Shown here: positions 31,328 through 42,502 of the stretch, one piece after another
Position numbering within the stretch: position 1 is the stretch's first letter
Layout of the letters: the number at the start of each line of letters is the position of its first letter
NCBI RefSeq assembly: GCF_029867415.1
Contig: NC_081185.1
Location: 107,581,066 to 107,645,065 of the forward strand
Origin: Vicia villosa
Taxonomy: Eukaryota > Streptophyta > Magnoliopsida > Fabales > Fabaceae
DNA: 64,000 nucleotides
Reading direction: 5' to 3'
Program-made: the position numbers and the translations under genes
Notes under the pieces: model-generated
Seen by the model: the letters and a program-made list of their open reading frames with translations, nothing else
Told to the model about the DNA's origin: nothing
Databases searched by the model: none

Positions 31328-32869
31328 ATGAATGATGAACTTAAAGCTTTAATTGCTAATGAAACTTGGCAATTAACATCTCTTCCTAAAGAAAAGAAAG
31401 ACATTGGGTGCAAATGGGTATACAAAACCAAATTTCACTCAGATGGCACAATAGAGAGACACAAGGCAAGGTTATTAGCACAAGGCTTCAATCAAATCCA
31501 AGGTATTGATTACTTCGAAACTTTCTCACCTGTTGCAAAATTAACCACTGTAAGACTTATTCTATCTCTTGCTGCATCCTTAAATCTTCATCTGTTTCAG
31601 CTAGATGTCCATAATGCTTTCCTTCATGGCTCTTTGGATGAAGAGGTTTACATGTCTCTCCCTAAGGGACTGACACCTACTCATCCTAACCAAGTGTGTA
31701 AACTTCTCAAATCCATCTATGGATTGAAACAATCCAGCAGACAATGGTTTGAGAAGCTCTCCACTGTTTTGTTAGCCAACAATTTTACTCAATGCACTTC
31801 TGATCACTCTCTATTCATTCATAACTCCAAAAATTTCTATACTTTCATTTTAATTTATGTTGATGATATCCTTCTTGCAGGCAATAACATGGACATCATT
31901 AACAGTGTTAAACACACCTTGCAACAACATTTTCACATTAAAGACTTAGGTCACATGAAGTACTTCTTAGGATTGGAATTAGCTCGCAACAACAATGGCA
32001 TCAACATCAGCCAAAGAAAGTACACATTGGATCTGCTTGACACAACTGGAATGATGGGATGTAAATCGGCTTCTACTCCAATGGCTTGTGACACACGGCT
32101 TCTCTCCACTGATGGCAAGCCTATGGATGATCCTACACAATACCGTCGTCTAATTGGTCAACTCATTTACTTACTCAACACAAGGCCTGAAATATCCTAT
32201 GTTGTACAACAACTCAGCCAACATATGCATCAACCAACTGAAGTACACTTTGCTGCACCAATGCGCGTTCTACGACACCTCAAAAGTTCACCAGCTCAAG
32301 GCATCATGTTCCCTGCTAACTCCACTCTACAACTAAAGGCATTTTCTGATTCAGATTGGGCCACTTGCCCAGAAACTCGCCGATCCATTACCGGCTATTG
32401 CATTTACTTGGGAGACTCACTAATTTCATGGAAATTAAAGAAGCAAGCCACTGTTTCCCGCAGCTCCACTGAGGCCGAATACCGCTCCATGGCATCCACC
32501 GTCTGTGAATTACAGTGGCTCACCAACATTTTAACAGAACTTCGTGTTCCCTCAACCACTCCTGCCCTGCTCTACTGTGACAACGCTTCAGCAATACACA
32601 TAGCAAATAACTCTTCCTTCCACGAACGCACAAAGCACATTGACTTGTATTGCCACTTCGTTCGTGAAAAGCTTAAACATCACCTGTTTCGACTCTTACC
32701 TGTTCCTTCCTCACAGCAACTGGCAGATATATTTACAAAACCATTAGACCTCAAACCATTCCAAGCTAATCTTTCTAAGCTAGGATTATACTCCATATAC
32801 CCCAAGCTTAAGGGGGGTGTTAGATATTGTAATATTACCATTTATTGGGCTTTTACTATCGCCAGCTAA
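31328..32869 (+). CDS. Copia reverse transcriptase-RNase H
   Basis: 513 codons from the first ATG in frame; the same frame is open upstream to the frameshift near 31,000, so this ATG is not the native start. The RT has KWVYKTK, QLDVHNAFLHG, and the YVDD active site at about residue 177. RNase H has FSDSDWATCPETRRS (about 338), STEAEY and the YCDNASA block. The stop lies inside the 3' LTR, normal for this family. With the frameshift repaired it would belong to one polyprotein. RT and RNase H motifs themselves look intact. Confidence 0.88.
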   Translation: MNDELKALIANETWQLTSLPKEKKDIGCKWVYKTKFHSDGTIERHKARLLAQGFNQIQGIDYFETFSPVAKLTTVRLILSLAASLNLHLFQLDVHNAFLHGSLDEEVYMSLPKGLTPTHPNQVCKLLKSIYGLKQSSRQWFEKLSTVLLANNFTQCTSDHSLFIHNSKNFYTFILIYVDDILLAGNNMDIINSVKHTLQQHFHIKDLGHMKYFLGLELARNNNGINISQRKYTLDLLDTTGMMGCKSASTPMACDTRLLSTDGKPMDDPTQYRRLIGQLIYLLNTRPEISYVVQQLSQHMHQPTEVHFAAPMRVLRHLKSSPAQGIMFPANSTLQLKAFSDSDWATCPETRRSITGYCIYLGDSLISWKLKKQATVSRSSTEAEYRSMASTVCELQWLTNILTELRVPSTTPALLYCDNASAIHIANNSSFHERTKHIDLYCHFVREKLKHHLFRLLPVPSSQQLADIFTKPLDLKPFQANLSKLGLYSIYPKLKGGVRYCNITIYWAFTIAS

Positions 32870-33035
32870 TTGGGCCTTACCACATTAGGATTAGGCCTGA
32901 TGCCTTTATATAGCCCATGCATAATATTGTAAAGACTAAGTTTACTTTTACGTTTTTCACACATTGTATTCAGATGATGAAGTTTGCTGCCAAGATGCAA
33001 ACTCATCTTCTTCATTCAAACATTGAATTGTAATA
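32818..33035 (+). repeat. Copia 3' LTR
   Basis: 218 bp. Preceded by the polypurine tract AAGGGGGG (32,810-32,817) and followed by TSD CATTT. Confidence 0.93.
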
Positions 33036-33085
33036 CATTTGCAAAAAAAAAATTATTATTTGAGTCATAAGAAGAAGTTTACTCA

Positions 33086-33406
33086 ATATTTATTCAATTG
33101 GAACTCTGGACGATTTTCATCATGGGCACTAACAGGTCCAACAACCTCAGCCTACAAGAAATTAAGCTAGACTTTTAGAGAAACAATTGGCCAAATGAAA
33201 TGTTAGTAAATGCAATTCACAGTTAATTTATTAGCCTCTACATTAGTGCATAGTCCACAAATGTTGTCCTACACTACCTAAAGCAATTCAATGCAGTTTG
33301 GTTTTTGTTTTTATTTGTGTATGGAGATATTAACATACCTCTCCATCCCATATGAAGTAAGTTCCATCTCCTGGATCATCCTCACGTGGAACATACTCCC
33401 CTCGCT
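33086..33406 (-). pseudogene. Captured acyl-CoA thioesterase 2-like exons
   Basis: The first exon (33,406-33,339) has acceptor TTTTTGCAG and donor GTATGT and encodes RGEYVPREDDPGDGTYFIWDGE. The second (33,151 down to about 33,086) follows acceptor TTCTTGTAG and encodes AEVVGPVSAHDENRPEFQLNKY. The phases join correctly across a 187 bp intron. The peptides match, as I know the family, the N-terminal cyclic-nucleotide-binding domain of plant peroxisomal acyl-CoA thioesterase 2 (ACH2). A TGA follows KY directly, and the remainder is lost or replaced, so no enzyme is made. Homology is from memory. Confidence 0.65.
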
Positions 33407-33645
33407 CTGCAAAAAGAATCAATCAATTGAGAATTGAAAATGTAATGTTGGTATCCTCCAATCAATTTATACAATTCTAAATATTTTCAGAGACTCCATA
33501 ATGACATAACCTCTAAATGAAAAGTTTAAGAACAAATTTCAAAACATATTCAGATAAATCATTGCTTGAATTCCAATTCACAAATACAATTGTGCCAGTG
33601 ACTTGTATCGTATGTATCAACATCTATCAATGGGTATTACTTTTG

Positions 33646-33963
33646 GCTTGCATAGTTTCTTTAAGAAAAGTTTAGAACTTATGTAACTTGCTTGTAAGGT
33701 GTTTGAGAAAAGTTTAGAACCAAATTATTTGTTTTTTCCTGGGTTAGTTTAGAGGAGGTTTAAAACCCCCGCAATTTTAAACGTTTTCATATTTTTGTTA
33801 AGCTGTCTTCCACGTGGCGTGTCACGTCAGCCTCTGTTAGTGGAAACTAACGGGAGGGACCAATATTAGAGACGGAAAAATTTGCGAGGACCATTTATTG
33901 AAGAAAAATTTTAGAGGAATTAAAATTGCAGGGTGGTATATTTATAGGGACTAAATTTTTAAC
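33646..33963 (-). repeat. Right terminal inverted repeat of the Pack-MULE
   Basis: On the minus strand it starts GTTAAAAATTTAGTCCCT and parallels the left repeat to GAAACTATGCAA, with small indels. Confidence 0.8.
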
Positions 33964-34318
33964 AATTAATAAATTTTTTAACATGCATGCATCGCACCTT
34001 TTATGAATGGAAAAAAGTCAAATGTCTTTGTGAAAAATGTACTACACCATATACTCGTATATATTTCACCATAATTTTTATGTATATCCCGACAACATTT
34101 ACAATCTGATAAATTAAATTTATATTTATATGATAATCATTATTTAAGATATATTTTTCTCTTAGTTATTTTATAATGGAAATTAATTTAAAAAGTGGGT
34201 CATTTCATAAAAAAATACTTTTATTTATATGTAACTTAGAGATTTATACTACATATCTAATTATTATTTAATCAATAATAATCATATTAAATTTTACGGG
34301 ATATATTTAAAATATTAA
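33964..34318. other. AT-rich spacer
   Basis: No coding or repeat structure recognised. Confidence 0.5.
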
Positions 34319-34532
34319 GTTGATACAATTATTTTTATAAACGGAAAAAATTATAAATATTTTTATAATTACGGAAAATGTCAATTGTTGATACAATTAT
34401 TTTTATAAACCAGAATAAATTACAAATTTTTTTATAAACGGGAAAAAATCTACCGTTGATAGAGTAATTTTTATAAACGAGAATAAGTTACAAATATTTT
34501 TATAAACAGTAAAAAATCTACTGTTGATACAA
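34319..34532. repeat. 68-bp tandem repeat upstream of the reductase gene
   Basis: The word GTTGAT recurs at 34,319, 34,387, 34,455 and 34,523, exactly 68 bp apart. Each unit also holds TTTTTATAAAC and GGAAAA words. Three units plus a short start of a fourth. Confidence 0.8.
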
Positions 34533-34534
34533 TC

Positions 34535-34596
<62 letters not shown>
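34533..34596. repeat. (AAT)n microsatellite
   Basis: About 20 AAT units directly after the 68-bp repeats. Confidence 0.9.
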
Positions 34597-34597
<1 letters not shown>

Positions 34598-34717
34598 TAA
34601 CAAACAAAATTCAAGTTTATAAGTTTTGCATCCTCTAAAAAGTCTTGATCGGTGAACTTTTGTTTCCTTTAATGAAATCAAGTTTATAAGTTTTGCATGC
34701 ACACAAAAAATGTCAAC

Positions 34718-34851
<134 letters not shown>

Positions 34852-34925
34852 CATCAACATTCATCCATAACTAACCAAAATAAAAAGTGAAGTGGGAATA
34901 AGTATTTTGCAAGAAAAGTGTTGTA

Positions 34926-35074
34926 ATGGAAGGAAAAGGAAGAGTTTGTGTAACAGGAGGTACATGTTTTATTGGTTCACGGATCATCAAAAAACTCCTC
35001 GAAGATGGCTACACTGTTGATACAACTGTTAGAGCTGATCTAGGTATATAGGCACATGTGATTTTTGTTTGTTA

Positions 35075-35171
<97 letters not shown>

Positions 35172-37470
35172 TTCTTCTTTTAATTATGATACATATGAGA
35201 CTAAAATTATGTAAACATCAGGGCAGAAGAAAGATCTTAGCTTCCTAACAAATCTTCCAGGAGCATCGCAAAAGTTAAAATTTTTTAATGCTGATCTTAG
35301 CAATCCAGAAAGTTTTAGTGCAGCAATTGAAGGGTGTGTTGGAATATTTCACACTGCTACTCCGGTTGATTTTGAAGAGAAAGAACCAGAAGAAATAGTG
35401 ACAAAAAGAAGTATCGATGGTGCTTTAGGAATTTTAAAAGCATGCAAAAACTCAAAAACACTGAAGAGAGTTGTTTACACTTCTAGTGCTTCTGCTGTTT
35501 ATTGTTAAGACAAAGAAAAAGAAAAAAGTGTAATGGACGAAAGTTGTTGGAGTGATATAAACATTCTTAGAAATCATAAACCATTTCGTTGGTCATATGC
35601 AGTTTCTAAAACACTAACTGAGAAAACTGTTCTTGAATTTGGAAAAGAATATGGATTGGATGTTGTCACTATTATGCCAACTTTTGTTATTGGACTCTTT
35701 ATTTGCTCTAAGCTTCCTATCTCTGTTTACCGCTCACTGCCTTTCTTATTTGGTAAGTGTTTTTATTCTTTTTATTTTTAATATTAATTATTTCTTGTCT
35801 CTTAAGTCTTAACCATTGGATGCACTCATACTTCAAAGTTATTTCCATATTGTCATTTGGTTCATAAAAATGTCATTAAATTATCATTTTTGAAATTTTT
35901 AAATATGTTTTCTTGGGGATTAATTTGACAATATTTTGCTTCTATTCAGATATCATATTGTTCTTTAAGGATTTACTTTCTCAGGATTGAGATGACTACA
36001 ATTAGATTAATACAAGAGATTATATATTTATTTGGTTTTGTTTGCTTGCCATGCTAAGTTTGACCTAAATAAATTTTCTTTTTCCTCTCACCTGTCTGAG
36101 AATCTGATCATTCCCATAATCGGGATTTGTTGGTCTCCTTCTAAAGTTGTGGTATTAACTTGACATCTTTTGAAAGATAGGTTTTCCACTTAGACATATT
36201 TTCTTGATGGGATCTCTTGCCCCTTGGGGGATGTTGGGGTTGAGTCAGAATCTCATATTTTTGTCATTTGTAAGCTTCTTTGATTGTCTGGTATACAATC
36301 TTTCGGTGGTTGGGTTGACCAGTGGTTCTCTCTGGCGATCATGGACTTTTTTTCTTCCAATTTTCCTCTGTTTATGTGTAGAGATAAGTATAAGGATGAT
36401 TTTGCTCTGATTTGAGATATGTTGTTATCTAGTTCATTTGGTTGGTCTTTAATGATGCCTTTTTTACGATGTTTCAACTATTATGAAAGAAATGTAGGAG
36501 AAAAATACTTTTTGTTTTAAAAATGGTTTTTAGGTAGGTCAGATGCGAATACATTCACTTTCTTTGACTGACTTCACAACCCTATCATCAGCCTTGACTT
36601 ATAACGGACCGAGCTCTTTGTCTTGATAATGAATTTTGTTTTTGGTGTTCTCTTGATGAATTATGATATATGTTGATGTTTCTGTTAGTTTGAGTTCTAT
36701 CTTAAATCTTATGAGATGAGATTTCTTGTTGGTTGAACTTTTCTTATTTCTTATTATTATTGTTGTTTTTTGGCGCTTATTTGGTTAATATTGTTGTGTT
36801 TTTTTTATGCCGTTAATTCGATAACGTATTTTTGTGTACTTTTGTTGATGAATTTTGATTATATATACTAATTTGACATTAAAAAACACAATAAACTCCA
36901 ATAAATTCAATATTCAAATTTTGAATTAATGAAAATTAAGAAATCAATGTTGAATTCAGGTGATATTGACAAAAATCCATTTGGCATCTCTCGTCTTAAG
37001 ATGGTGCATGTTGATGACGTGGCACGAGCACATATATTCTTATTTGAACATTCTAATCCACAAGGGAGATACAATTGCTCAGCATTCACAATAACTGTTG
37101 ATAAAATAGTTGATATTATTTCTTCAAAGTATCCTGAAATTCAAATTCCAAAATCTATGTGAGTAGTACATATGAAATCCTTCATAACCATGAAATTTAA
37201 ATTTATGTGATCTTTCTTCATTTTACTAATATTATTATTCAATTTATTTTCTTGTTTTATAGAGTGCTTGTGGGAGCAAAAGGTCTTAAGCTTCCACACT
37301 TAAAATCACAAAAACTCATAGATGTTGGATTTGAGTTCAAGTATAATATTGAAAAAATGATTGAGGATACAATTGAAAGTTGTAAGAAAAAGGGTTATAA
37401 CTGGATGTATATGATAGTAAGAAATAAATTAATAATATGTCACTATTTAATAATTGAGTTATATCTATAA
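34926..37470 (+). pseudogene. Vestitone-reductase-like NADPH-dependent reductase, four exons
   Basis: Exons 34,926-35,043, 35,222-35,752, 36,960-37,158 and 37,263-37,470 all have GT/AG borders and join in phase to 351 sense codons. The family (extended SDR; vestitone reductase, dihydroflavonol-4-reductase and relatives; about 326 residues) reduces flavonoid ketones with NADPH in the cytosol. Seen: nucleotide-binding motif TGGTCFIGS, where the usual GGTGF is changed to GGTCF; ADLSNPESFSAAIEGCVGIFHTA; catalytic YAVSK; and MVHVDDVARAHIFL. An in-frame TAA at 35,506-35,508 ends translation before the catalytic Tyr-Lys. The C-terminus runs about 25 residues past the usual end. Vestitone reductase is my best assignment; a close paralogue is possible. 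Confidence 0.85.
35074..35172. repeat. (TTA)n microsatellite in intron 1
   Basis: About 33 TTA units fill most of the first intron of the reductase pseudogene. Confidence 0.95.
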
Positions 37471-38100
37471 AAAATTGAGTTATTTTCTATTTGGACACAT
37501 AAATGTGTAAACTTAATAAATTCATGCAAACAATATGAAAGGTGAATATTGGAACACAATGAATAAGGGTTTTGTATTCTTTTATAATTGTCATATATAC
37601 TTAACATAATAATCAACTATCAAGCCATTAAAATACAATGCCACCACTTTTTCCATAATAACCTTTTTGTTCCTTCAAATTACAAAGTGAAAAGGGCTTC
37701 TTTGTCATTTCATAATCAAGACATTTTTACAACTTCAAAACAAACCAGCATACCCCACATGTTCTCTTCTTCTCTCACTTTTTCCTCCTTTTACAAATTA
37801 AATTATTTCATCTTTCACTCTCATTTAAACACCTCATACATACACTTCACAATTTTTAAATTATATTAACTCACTATCTCATTCTTTTTTCAAATTAAAT
37901 TCATTTTTCTTTCATATTTCTTTTTCTTTTCATTTCATCATTTTATCTTTTCTACCTAATTATTTTATTTTCTACTAATTATTTGTACTATATTAAAATA
38001 TATAATAAAATAATATATAATAATAGTATATGATTATCATACTAATTATTTATTGGTGTATAAATGTATACAACTAACTTTTCAACTCACTGGTCATTAT
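37471..38100. other. AT-rich DNA downstream of the reductase pseudogene
   Basis: No features recognised beyond T-rich runs. It may contain the 5' part of the Helitron-like element that ends at 39,266. Confidence 0.4.
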
Positions 38101-39000
38101 CAGAAAAATACATATTTTATTTTAATTAATATTTTCATTATTTGAGATTCAAAATTCTTATTTTCAAATGTCAAAAAAAAAAAAATCTCGCATGTCAGTA
38201 TCAGCAAAATACCTATTTTATTTTAATTAACAATTATTTTTATTTTAGACACAAAATTCTTATTTTCACATGTAAAAAATTCTCTTTTTTTTTTTTTCAC
38301 GGGACGCTATCAGCAAATACATATTTTATTTTGATTAAAATTGCCTTTATTTGATACACAAAATTCTTATTTTCAAATATCAAAATTTCTCTTTTCTTCA
38401 TGGGATTTTAATTAACAATTGCCTTTATTTGAGACACAAAATTCTTATTTTTCAAAATATTAAAATTTATCTTTTTTTCTCGGGCCGCTATCAACAAAAT
38501 ATATATTTTATTTTAATTAACAGTTCTCTTTATTTGAGACACAAAATTGTTATTTTCAAATATCAAATTCTTTTCCTTTATCCATTTTTAAGATATTATT
38601 TTCTTATAATTATTTAATACAATTGAATTTATATTATAATTATTTATTTTATAATCAAATAACTAATTTTAAATTTATATGAATATCTAAATAAAATATA
38701 TGTCGTATTAAATAAATTTTTTCTCTCTCTCAATTTTCTCATTTCTTTTTCGTTTCTTAAACATAAATTAGTTAATAAATTGAATTAACATCATTATTAA
38801 AAATATTATTTTCAAATGTCAAAATTATTCATAATTATTAAAAAATATTTTCAAATGTCAATATTTCTATTTTCTCACGGAAAACTTCAGCAAAATACAT
38901 ATTTTATTTAGCAATTGTTTTTATTTGAGACACAAAATTCTTATTTTCAAATGTCAATTTTTTTTTCTCACGGGGCACTATCAATAAAATATCTACATAT
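38101..39000. repeat. About 90-110-bp degenerate tandem repeat array
   Basis: The phrase ATTTGAGACACAAAATTCTT with TATTTTCAAAT and ATATTTTATTTTAATTAA recurs near 38,140, 38,245, 38,350, 38,425 and 38,535, then more weakly near 38,800 and 38,925. Units are separated by T-runs and a CACGGG(A/G)C(G)CTATCA(G) phrase. Confidence 0.75.
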
Positions 39001-39236
39001 TTATTTAAATAAAATCTATATTATGATATAGAAATTTGTAACGGGACACGATTAGTTAAATTCACGCAATTTTTTTTTATAAATATTGCTTTCAATATGC
39101 ATTTGAGTATAAAACCACCATACAAAATTATTCTAACCTATACAAATGCATGAATATCATTATTCTTTATACAATTATATTTATTATTTAATATTATAAA
39201 TATCTAAACAAATTATATATAATACTAAATAAATGT

Positions 39237-39266
39237 ACCCGTGCTACAGCACGGGTGATTTACTAG
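39237..39266 (+). mobile_element. Helitron-like 3' terminus
   Basis: A hairpin with 8-bp stem (ACCCGTGC, loop TACA, GCACGGGT) ends 6 nt before CTAG at 39,263-39,266, followed by T. A GC-rich hairpin just upstream of a CTRR end with insertion between A and T is the Helitron 3' signature. The upstream tandem array could be the body. The 5' TC end is not identified and no Rep/helicase is present. Confidence 0.6.
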
Positions 39267-39545
39267 TTTCAGGAAAAAAATTTATGGCTATCGACCAAAC
39301 CATTACTACTGAATTTAAGGTATTCCATTAATTTATTCATCTAATCATCAACAAACAAAAATATATTTTAAAATGTCTAAATTGTAAATATAATTTTTTT
39401 TTAATCTAATAGGTTTAGTTTTATAAAAGAATTACCAAAAACTGAACAACAACAATATTTAACAATTTTGTGACTATAATTTGTTCAATTATTCTGATAT
39501 CTATTTTGTAAGGATTTTATGTATTTTAATGAGGATTAAAAATAT
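39267..39545. other. AT-rich spacer
   Basis: Nothing recognised apart from the left TSD of the following MITE. Confidence 0.4.
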
Positions 39546-39809
39546 GGCTTAATTGCAACTTTGGTCCCCCTATTTTGTATTTTTTTCGATTTTAGTCCCC
39601 CCATTTTTAAAACCACGATTTTGGTCCCCTTTTGAGTTTTCTATTGAAAAAAATACAGGAATAGGGACTAATTTTGCAGAAAAAAGTAAAATAGGGGGAC
39701 GGAAATTGCTTAAAAAACTTTAAAAAGGGACTAAAATAGTGATTTTTAAAATAGAGGGATCAAAATCAAGAAAAAGACAAAATAGGGGGACTAAAGTTGC
39801 AATTAAGCC
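39546..39809. mobile_element. MITE, 264 bp
   Basis: About 65 bp terminal inverted repeats start GGCTTAATTGCAACTTTGGT and its reverse complement. The flanks TAAAAATAT (39,537-39,545) and TAAAAATAA (39,810-39,818) form a 9-bp TSD with one mismatch, fitting a Mutator-type MITE. This is a common repeat type in legumes. Confidence 0.8.
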
Positions 39810-39897
39810 TAAAAATAATTGCAATACATATGAAAAAAATCATTACCGATTACCAATAGATATGTCCCTACAAATTCTAAGCTGGCGGTATGCACTT

Positions 39898-41290
39898 CCT
39901 TTTTTTTTCTTTCTAAAAGTAATGATATATTGAAAGGAGAAGATCGTTCTCAAAACCGAATACAAAGAAACGAGGAACACCTCGAGAAGTAATATCAAGC
40001 CAATTAAAATCTAAGACATATGATATAAAAGATCTTTGTAAAAATCGTAAAAATTACAATTGGGAATAGTAATTTTACCTACAAAGGTCCATCTCCAAAT
40101 CAAAACCTTTGAATTCCAAACCAAATCTCAGACATTTCAAGTATCGTTGTTGAAAACGATACCGTTCCTAACAATCCAAAGATTCCAAATAACGGCCAAC
40201 CAAAAACTACCTTCTTTTCCTCTCTTGACTTTCCTATATTTGAAAAAATAACTCCACTTCAAAAAGCTTTCCTTCAAATAACCCGCTTCAAAATCACCGA
40301 AATCTATCCAAGAAGCCATATCCTTCCAAACCAAATTCACAACACCATAAAGAAGAAGAGAGTGACTCGACGATTCGGGAACAACTCCACAAAATACACG
40401 GTTTAAATTAAAATGAATCGTACCACTTTGATACAATAAATCTTTTGTCGGAAGTCTATTATAAAGCATCTCCACCCGAAAGGTTTAATTTTGAGAGGAT
40501 CACCTTCCAAACCGAAGACAAAGCTTCATCAAAACGATTCGCTGGACCAACCGGCCATTGCAAACCAACAATGACAGTGAAGCAAGACTAAACCGTGAAG
40601 TCTGCCACTTCCTACGGTTTCCAAACCACGGAATCTGTACTGTCCAGGTGTAACTGAATTGGCTGCAGCAGTAGGACCTGCTGCTGAACCGCAGTAGAAT
40701 AGGCCAACCCGTGAGCAACCGATAACCCAAAATTCCCCCCTTCACTCTCCACCAACCTAGCCTCCCATTCCCGCAATAGAAGCGTCCTGTAAACCAAAAA
40801 CAGAAAAAAGAACAGGAAATATGTCCTTGAGAATACAAGCTTCCAACCATTGAGACCGCCAAAAAGATATAGTGTTTCCATTTCCGACACTAAACCTGCA
40901 ATTAATGTTAAAAAAAATCCTCCGTAAGCTTGCTCTCCAAAGATAGAATATCCGACCACCAAGAATATTTCACAACTTTAGAATTTTGAAAACCTCCCCC
41001 ATTTACAATTCGTAATTTAATATCTCCATAACGCGCCTTCAACAAATTAAACCACAAGGCTTTTGTTTCTACAAGAATTCTCCATCTCCACTTGAAAAGA
41101 AGTGCCAAATTAAAATCCTATATGCTTCAAAAACCAAGCCCTCCTTTCTCTATCGAAAGGCAAGCAACCTTCCAACTAACCCAATGAAATATTTTTCTAG
41201 ACTTCAAACCTCCCCATAAGAAATTACTTTGAATTTTGTTAATCTCCTTAATAATCTTTTTTGGTGATTTGTAAAAGGAAAGAGTGAAAA
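39898..41290 (-). pseudogene. 5'-truncated LINE, 3' end of ORF2 (zf-RVT region)
   Basis: On the minus strand several frames together read the C-terminal part of a plant LINE RT. They show NFLWGGLKSRKIFHWVSW, LALLFKWRWRILVETKALWFNLLKARYG, SWWSDIL, and the zinc-binding NRLPTKDLLYQSG...C region, with several frameshifts and stops. The element ends in an A-run (T-run on the plus strand at 39,899-39,911), as expected for target-primed insertion. Confidence 0.8.
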
Positions 41291-41560
41291 TAACGGACAC
41301 TTTAATGGCATTAAAAAAAATTGGTATAGATAGGATTTAGTGACCAAAATTACAAATCAATCGTTGATATAGGATCTAAAATAAAAGACACTCAATTTTC
41401 ACCAAAAGCGCTTAATTTCTCTTTATAATAACAAAAAAAAACCAAAAAACAAAAAAGAATTTTATGACACTCTCAATCGTTCAAAATTTCTCTTCAGGAA
41501 CCCTTAATCCCAAAATTTCTTTTCACACAATAACCCTTCAATCTCTCAATCTTCCTCTTC
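41291..41560. other. AT-rich spacer
   Basis: Nothing recognised. Confidence 0.4.
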
Positions 41561-41893
41561 TGATTCACTATCACTATCAATATAATCCGTATTCTTTCTC
41601 CATTTTCGATCTTCCTCTTCTTCTGTATCAGATTCACTATGGCTTCGCAATTTCTTAGAAGAACTTTTGCTTCTCTTCTTCCTCAAACGTGGATTATCTT
41701 ATTCACTACCATCACATTCATCAAATGCGGTTACATATTCAAATTTTGCTTTCGGTTTAACCTCCTCCTTATTGGGTTTTCTATCATATTTCTCATAAAT
41801 CTCTTCAGTTTTGTAAACATCCTCAAGATCTTCGTAAAAGTATATGGCTAAAGGACACACACACAACCATCTTTTTAAACTTATTTTTGGCAA
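41560..41893 (-). pseudogene. Acidic/serine-rich coding fragment, unrecognised
   Basis: On the minus strand an open stretch reads YFYEDLEDVYKTEEIYEKYD...KFEYVTAFDECDGSE, then one stop. The same frame continues with a basic and serine-rich run (RKKRSKSSSKKLRSHSESD) and an acidic EEEEDRKWRKN segment. The composition is unlike the surrounding AT-rich DNA and resembles a nuclear Ser/Arg- or chromatin-type protein piece. I do not recognise the gene. Confidence 0.35.
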
Positions 41894-41919
41894 GAAAATA
41901 TCTTTAAAACTATATTCAA

Positions 41920-42502
41920 GCTGAGTTAGATGAATTGAGAGCTGTCAGAATAGCACTCTGACCTATTCAATTGACTCAATTCAAAATTGAGTCTCAAGCG
42001 CTTTGGACAATAGCTTAATGATGTGCAACGACTAGATATATTTTCTTTCCTATTTTAAACTTACAATCGATTATATTTTGAATATCTAATCGATTGACAT
42101 TAGGTGATAATCGATTACAAGGTCTTAAAAAGCATTAAATTGAAATTCTTTTTTGGGCCAACCTTTAGCCTATAAATAGAGGTGTCTTCCCTCATTTCAA
42201 ACCATTTAGAACTATTTTTTTGACAAAACTCACTCTCTCTTTAAACTTTTTTTTTAATTTCTCTCACTAATATTTTAGCCGAAGTGCTTTTGTGAGAAAG
42301 TCCTTGTTGTGAGTGAGGATAAGTTGTAATTTTGGAAGGGTAGAACTGTAAAATTCATTAAGGGATAATTTTTACACATTGGTTAAATATTATCCTTTTA
42401 AGAATTATTTATGAGTTAGAAGTTAAACCCGTAAAAAGCTTTAGTTTACGGATTGTGTGATCAAACTTGAGTTTAGGTTTGAGATCAGTCTGTATTAAAA
42501 TT
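41920..42502 (+). repeat. Probable LTR remnant with promoter
   Basis: Three AATCGATT words (42,065-42,116), then TATAAATAGA at 42,171-42,180 and a leader-like stretch. This pattern is common in legume Copia LTRs. It is cut at 42,503 by the start of another LTR. Confidence 0.4.

Larger units (their letters stand above)
28183..33035 (+). mobile_element. Ty1/Copia retrotransposon, young insertion
   Basis: Complete structure: 218 bp LTRs at 28,183-28,400 and 32,818-33,035, PBS, gag, protease, integrase, RT, RNase H, polypurine tract, and TSD CATTT on both sides (28,178-28,182 and 33,036-33,040). The LTRs start TGTTAG and end GTAATA (TG...TA rather than TG...CA). They differ at one base (near 28,211), so the insertion is recent. 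The short LTRs fit the Ale/Ivana-type lineages. One frameshift separates integrase from RT. Confidence 0.93.
27720..33963 (-). mobile_element. Mutator-like element carrying gene exons (Pack-MULE), split by Copia
   Basis: Long terminal inverted repeats, left 27,720-28,052 and right 33,646-33,963, share blocks such as TTTCCACTAACAGAGGCTGA, CCACGTGGAAGA and TTTTAAACCTCCTCTAAACTAA at roughly 80-85% identity. Without the Copia insertion the element is about 1.4 kb. The inside holds exon-intron sequence like acyl-CoA thioesterase 2 and no transposase, the definition of a Pack-MULE. No clear 9-bp TSD was found, so the class is inferred from TIR length and cargo. Confidence 0.68.

Noticed and set aside
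36204..36480. Open frames within the second intron of the reductase pseudogene
   Set aside because: Short, on both strands, flanked by good splice sites of the surrounding gene; no similarity seen.
37588..37869. 93-codon open frame rich in Phe/Ser
   Set aside because: AT-rich, T-run based composition without domain or gene context.
40500..40962. Three overlapping minus-strand frames as separate genes
   Set aside because: Together with neighbours they read pieces of one frameshifted LINE ORF2.
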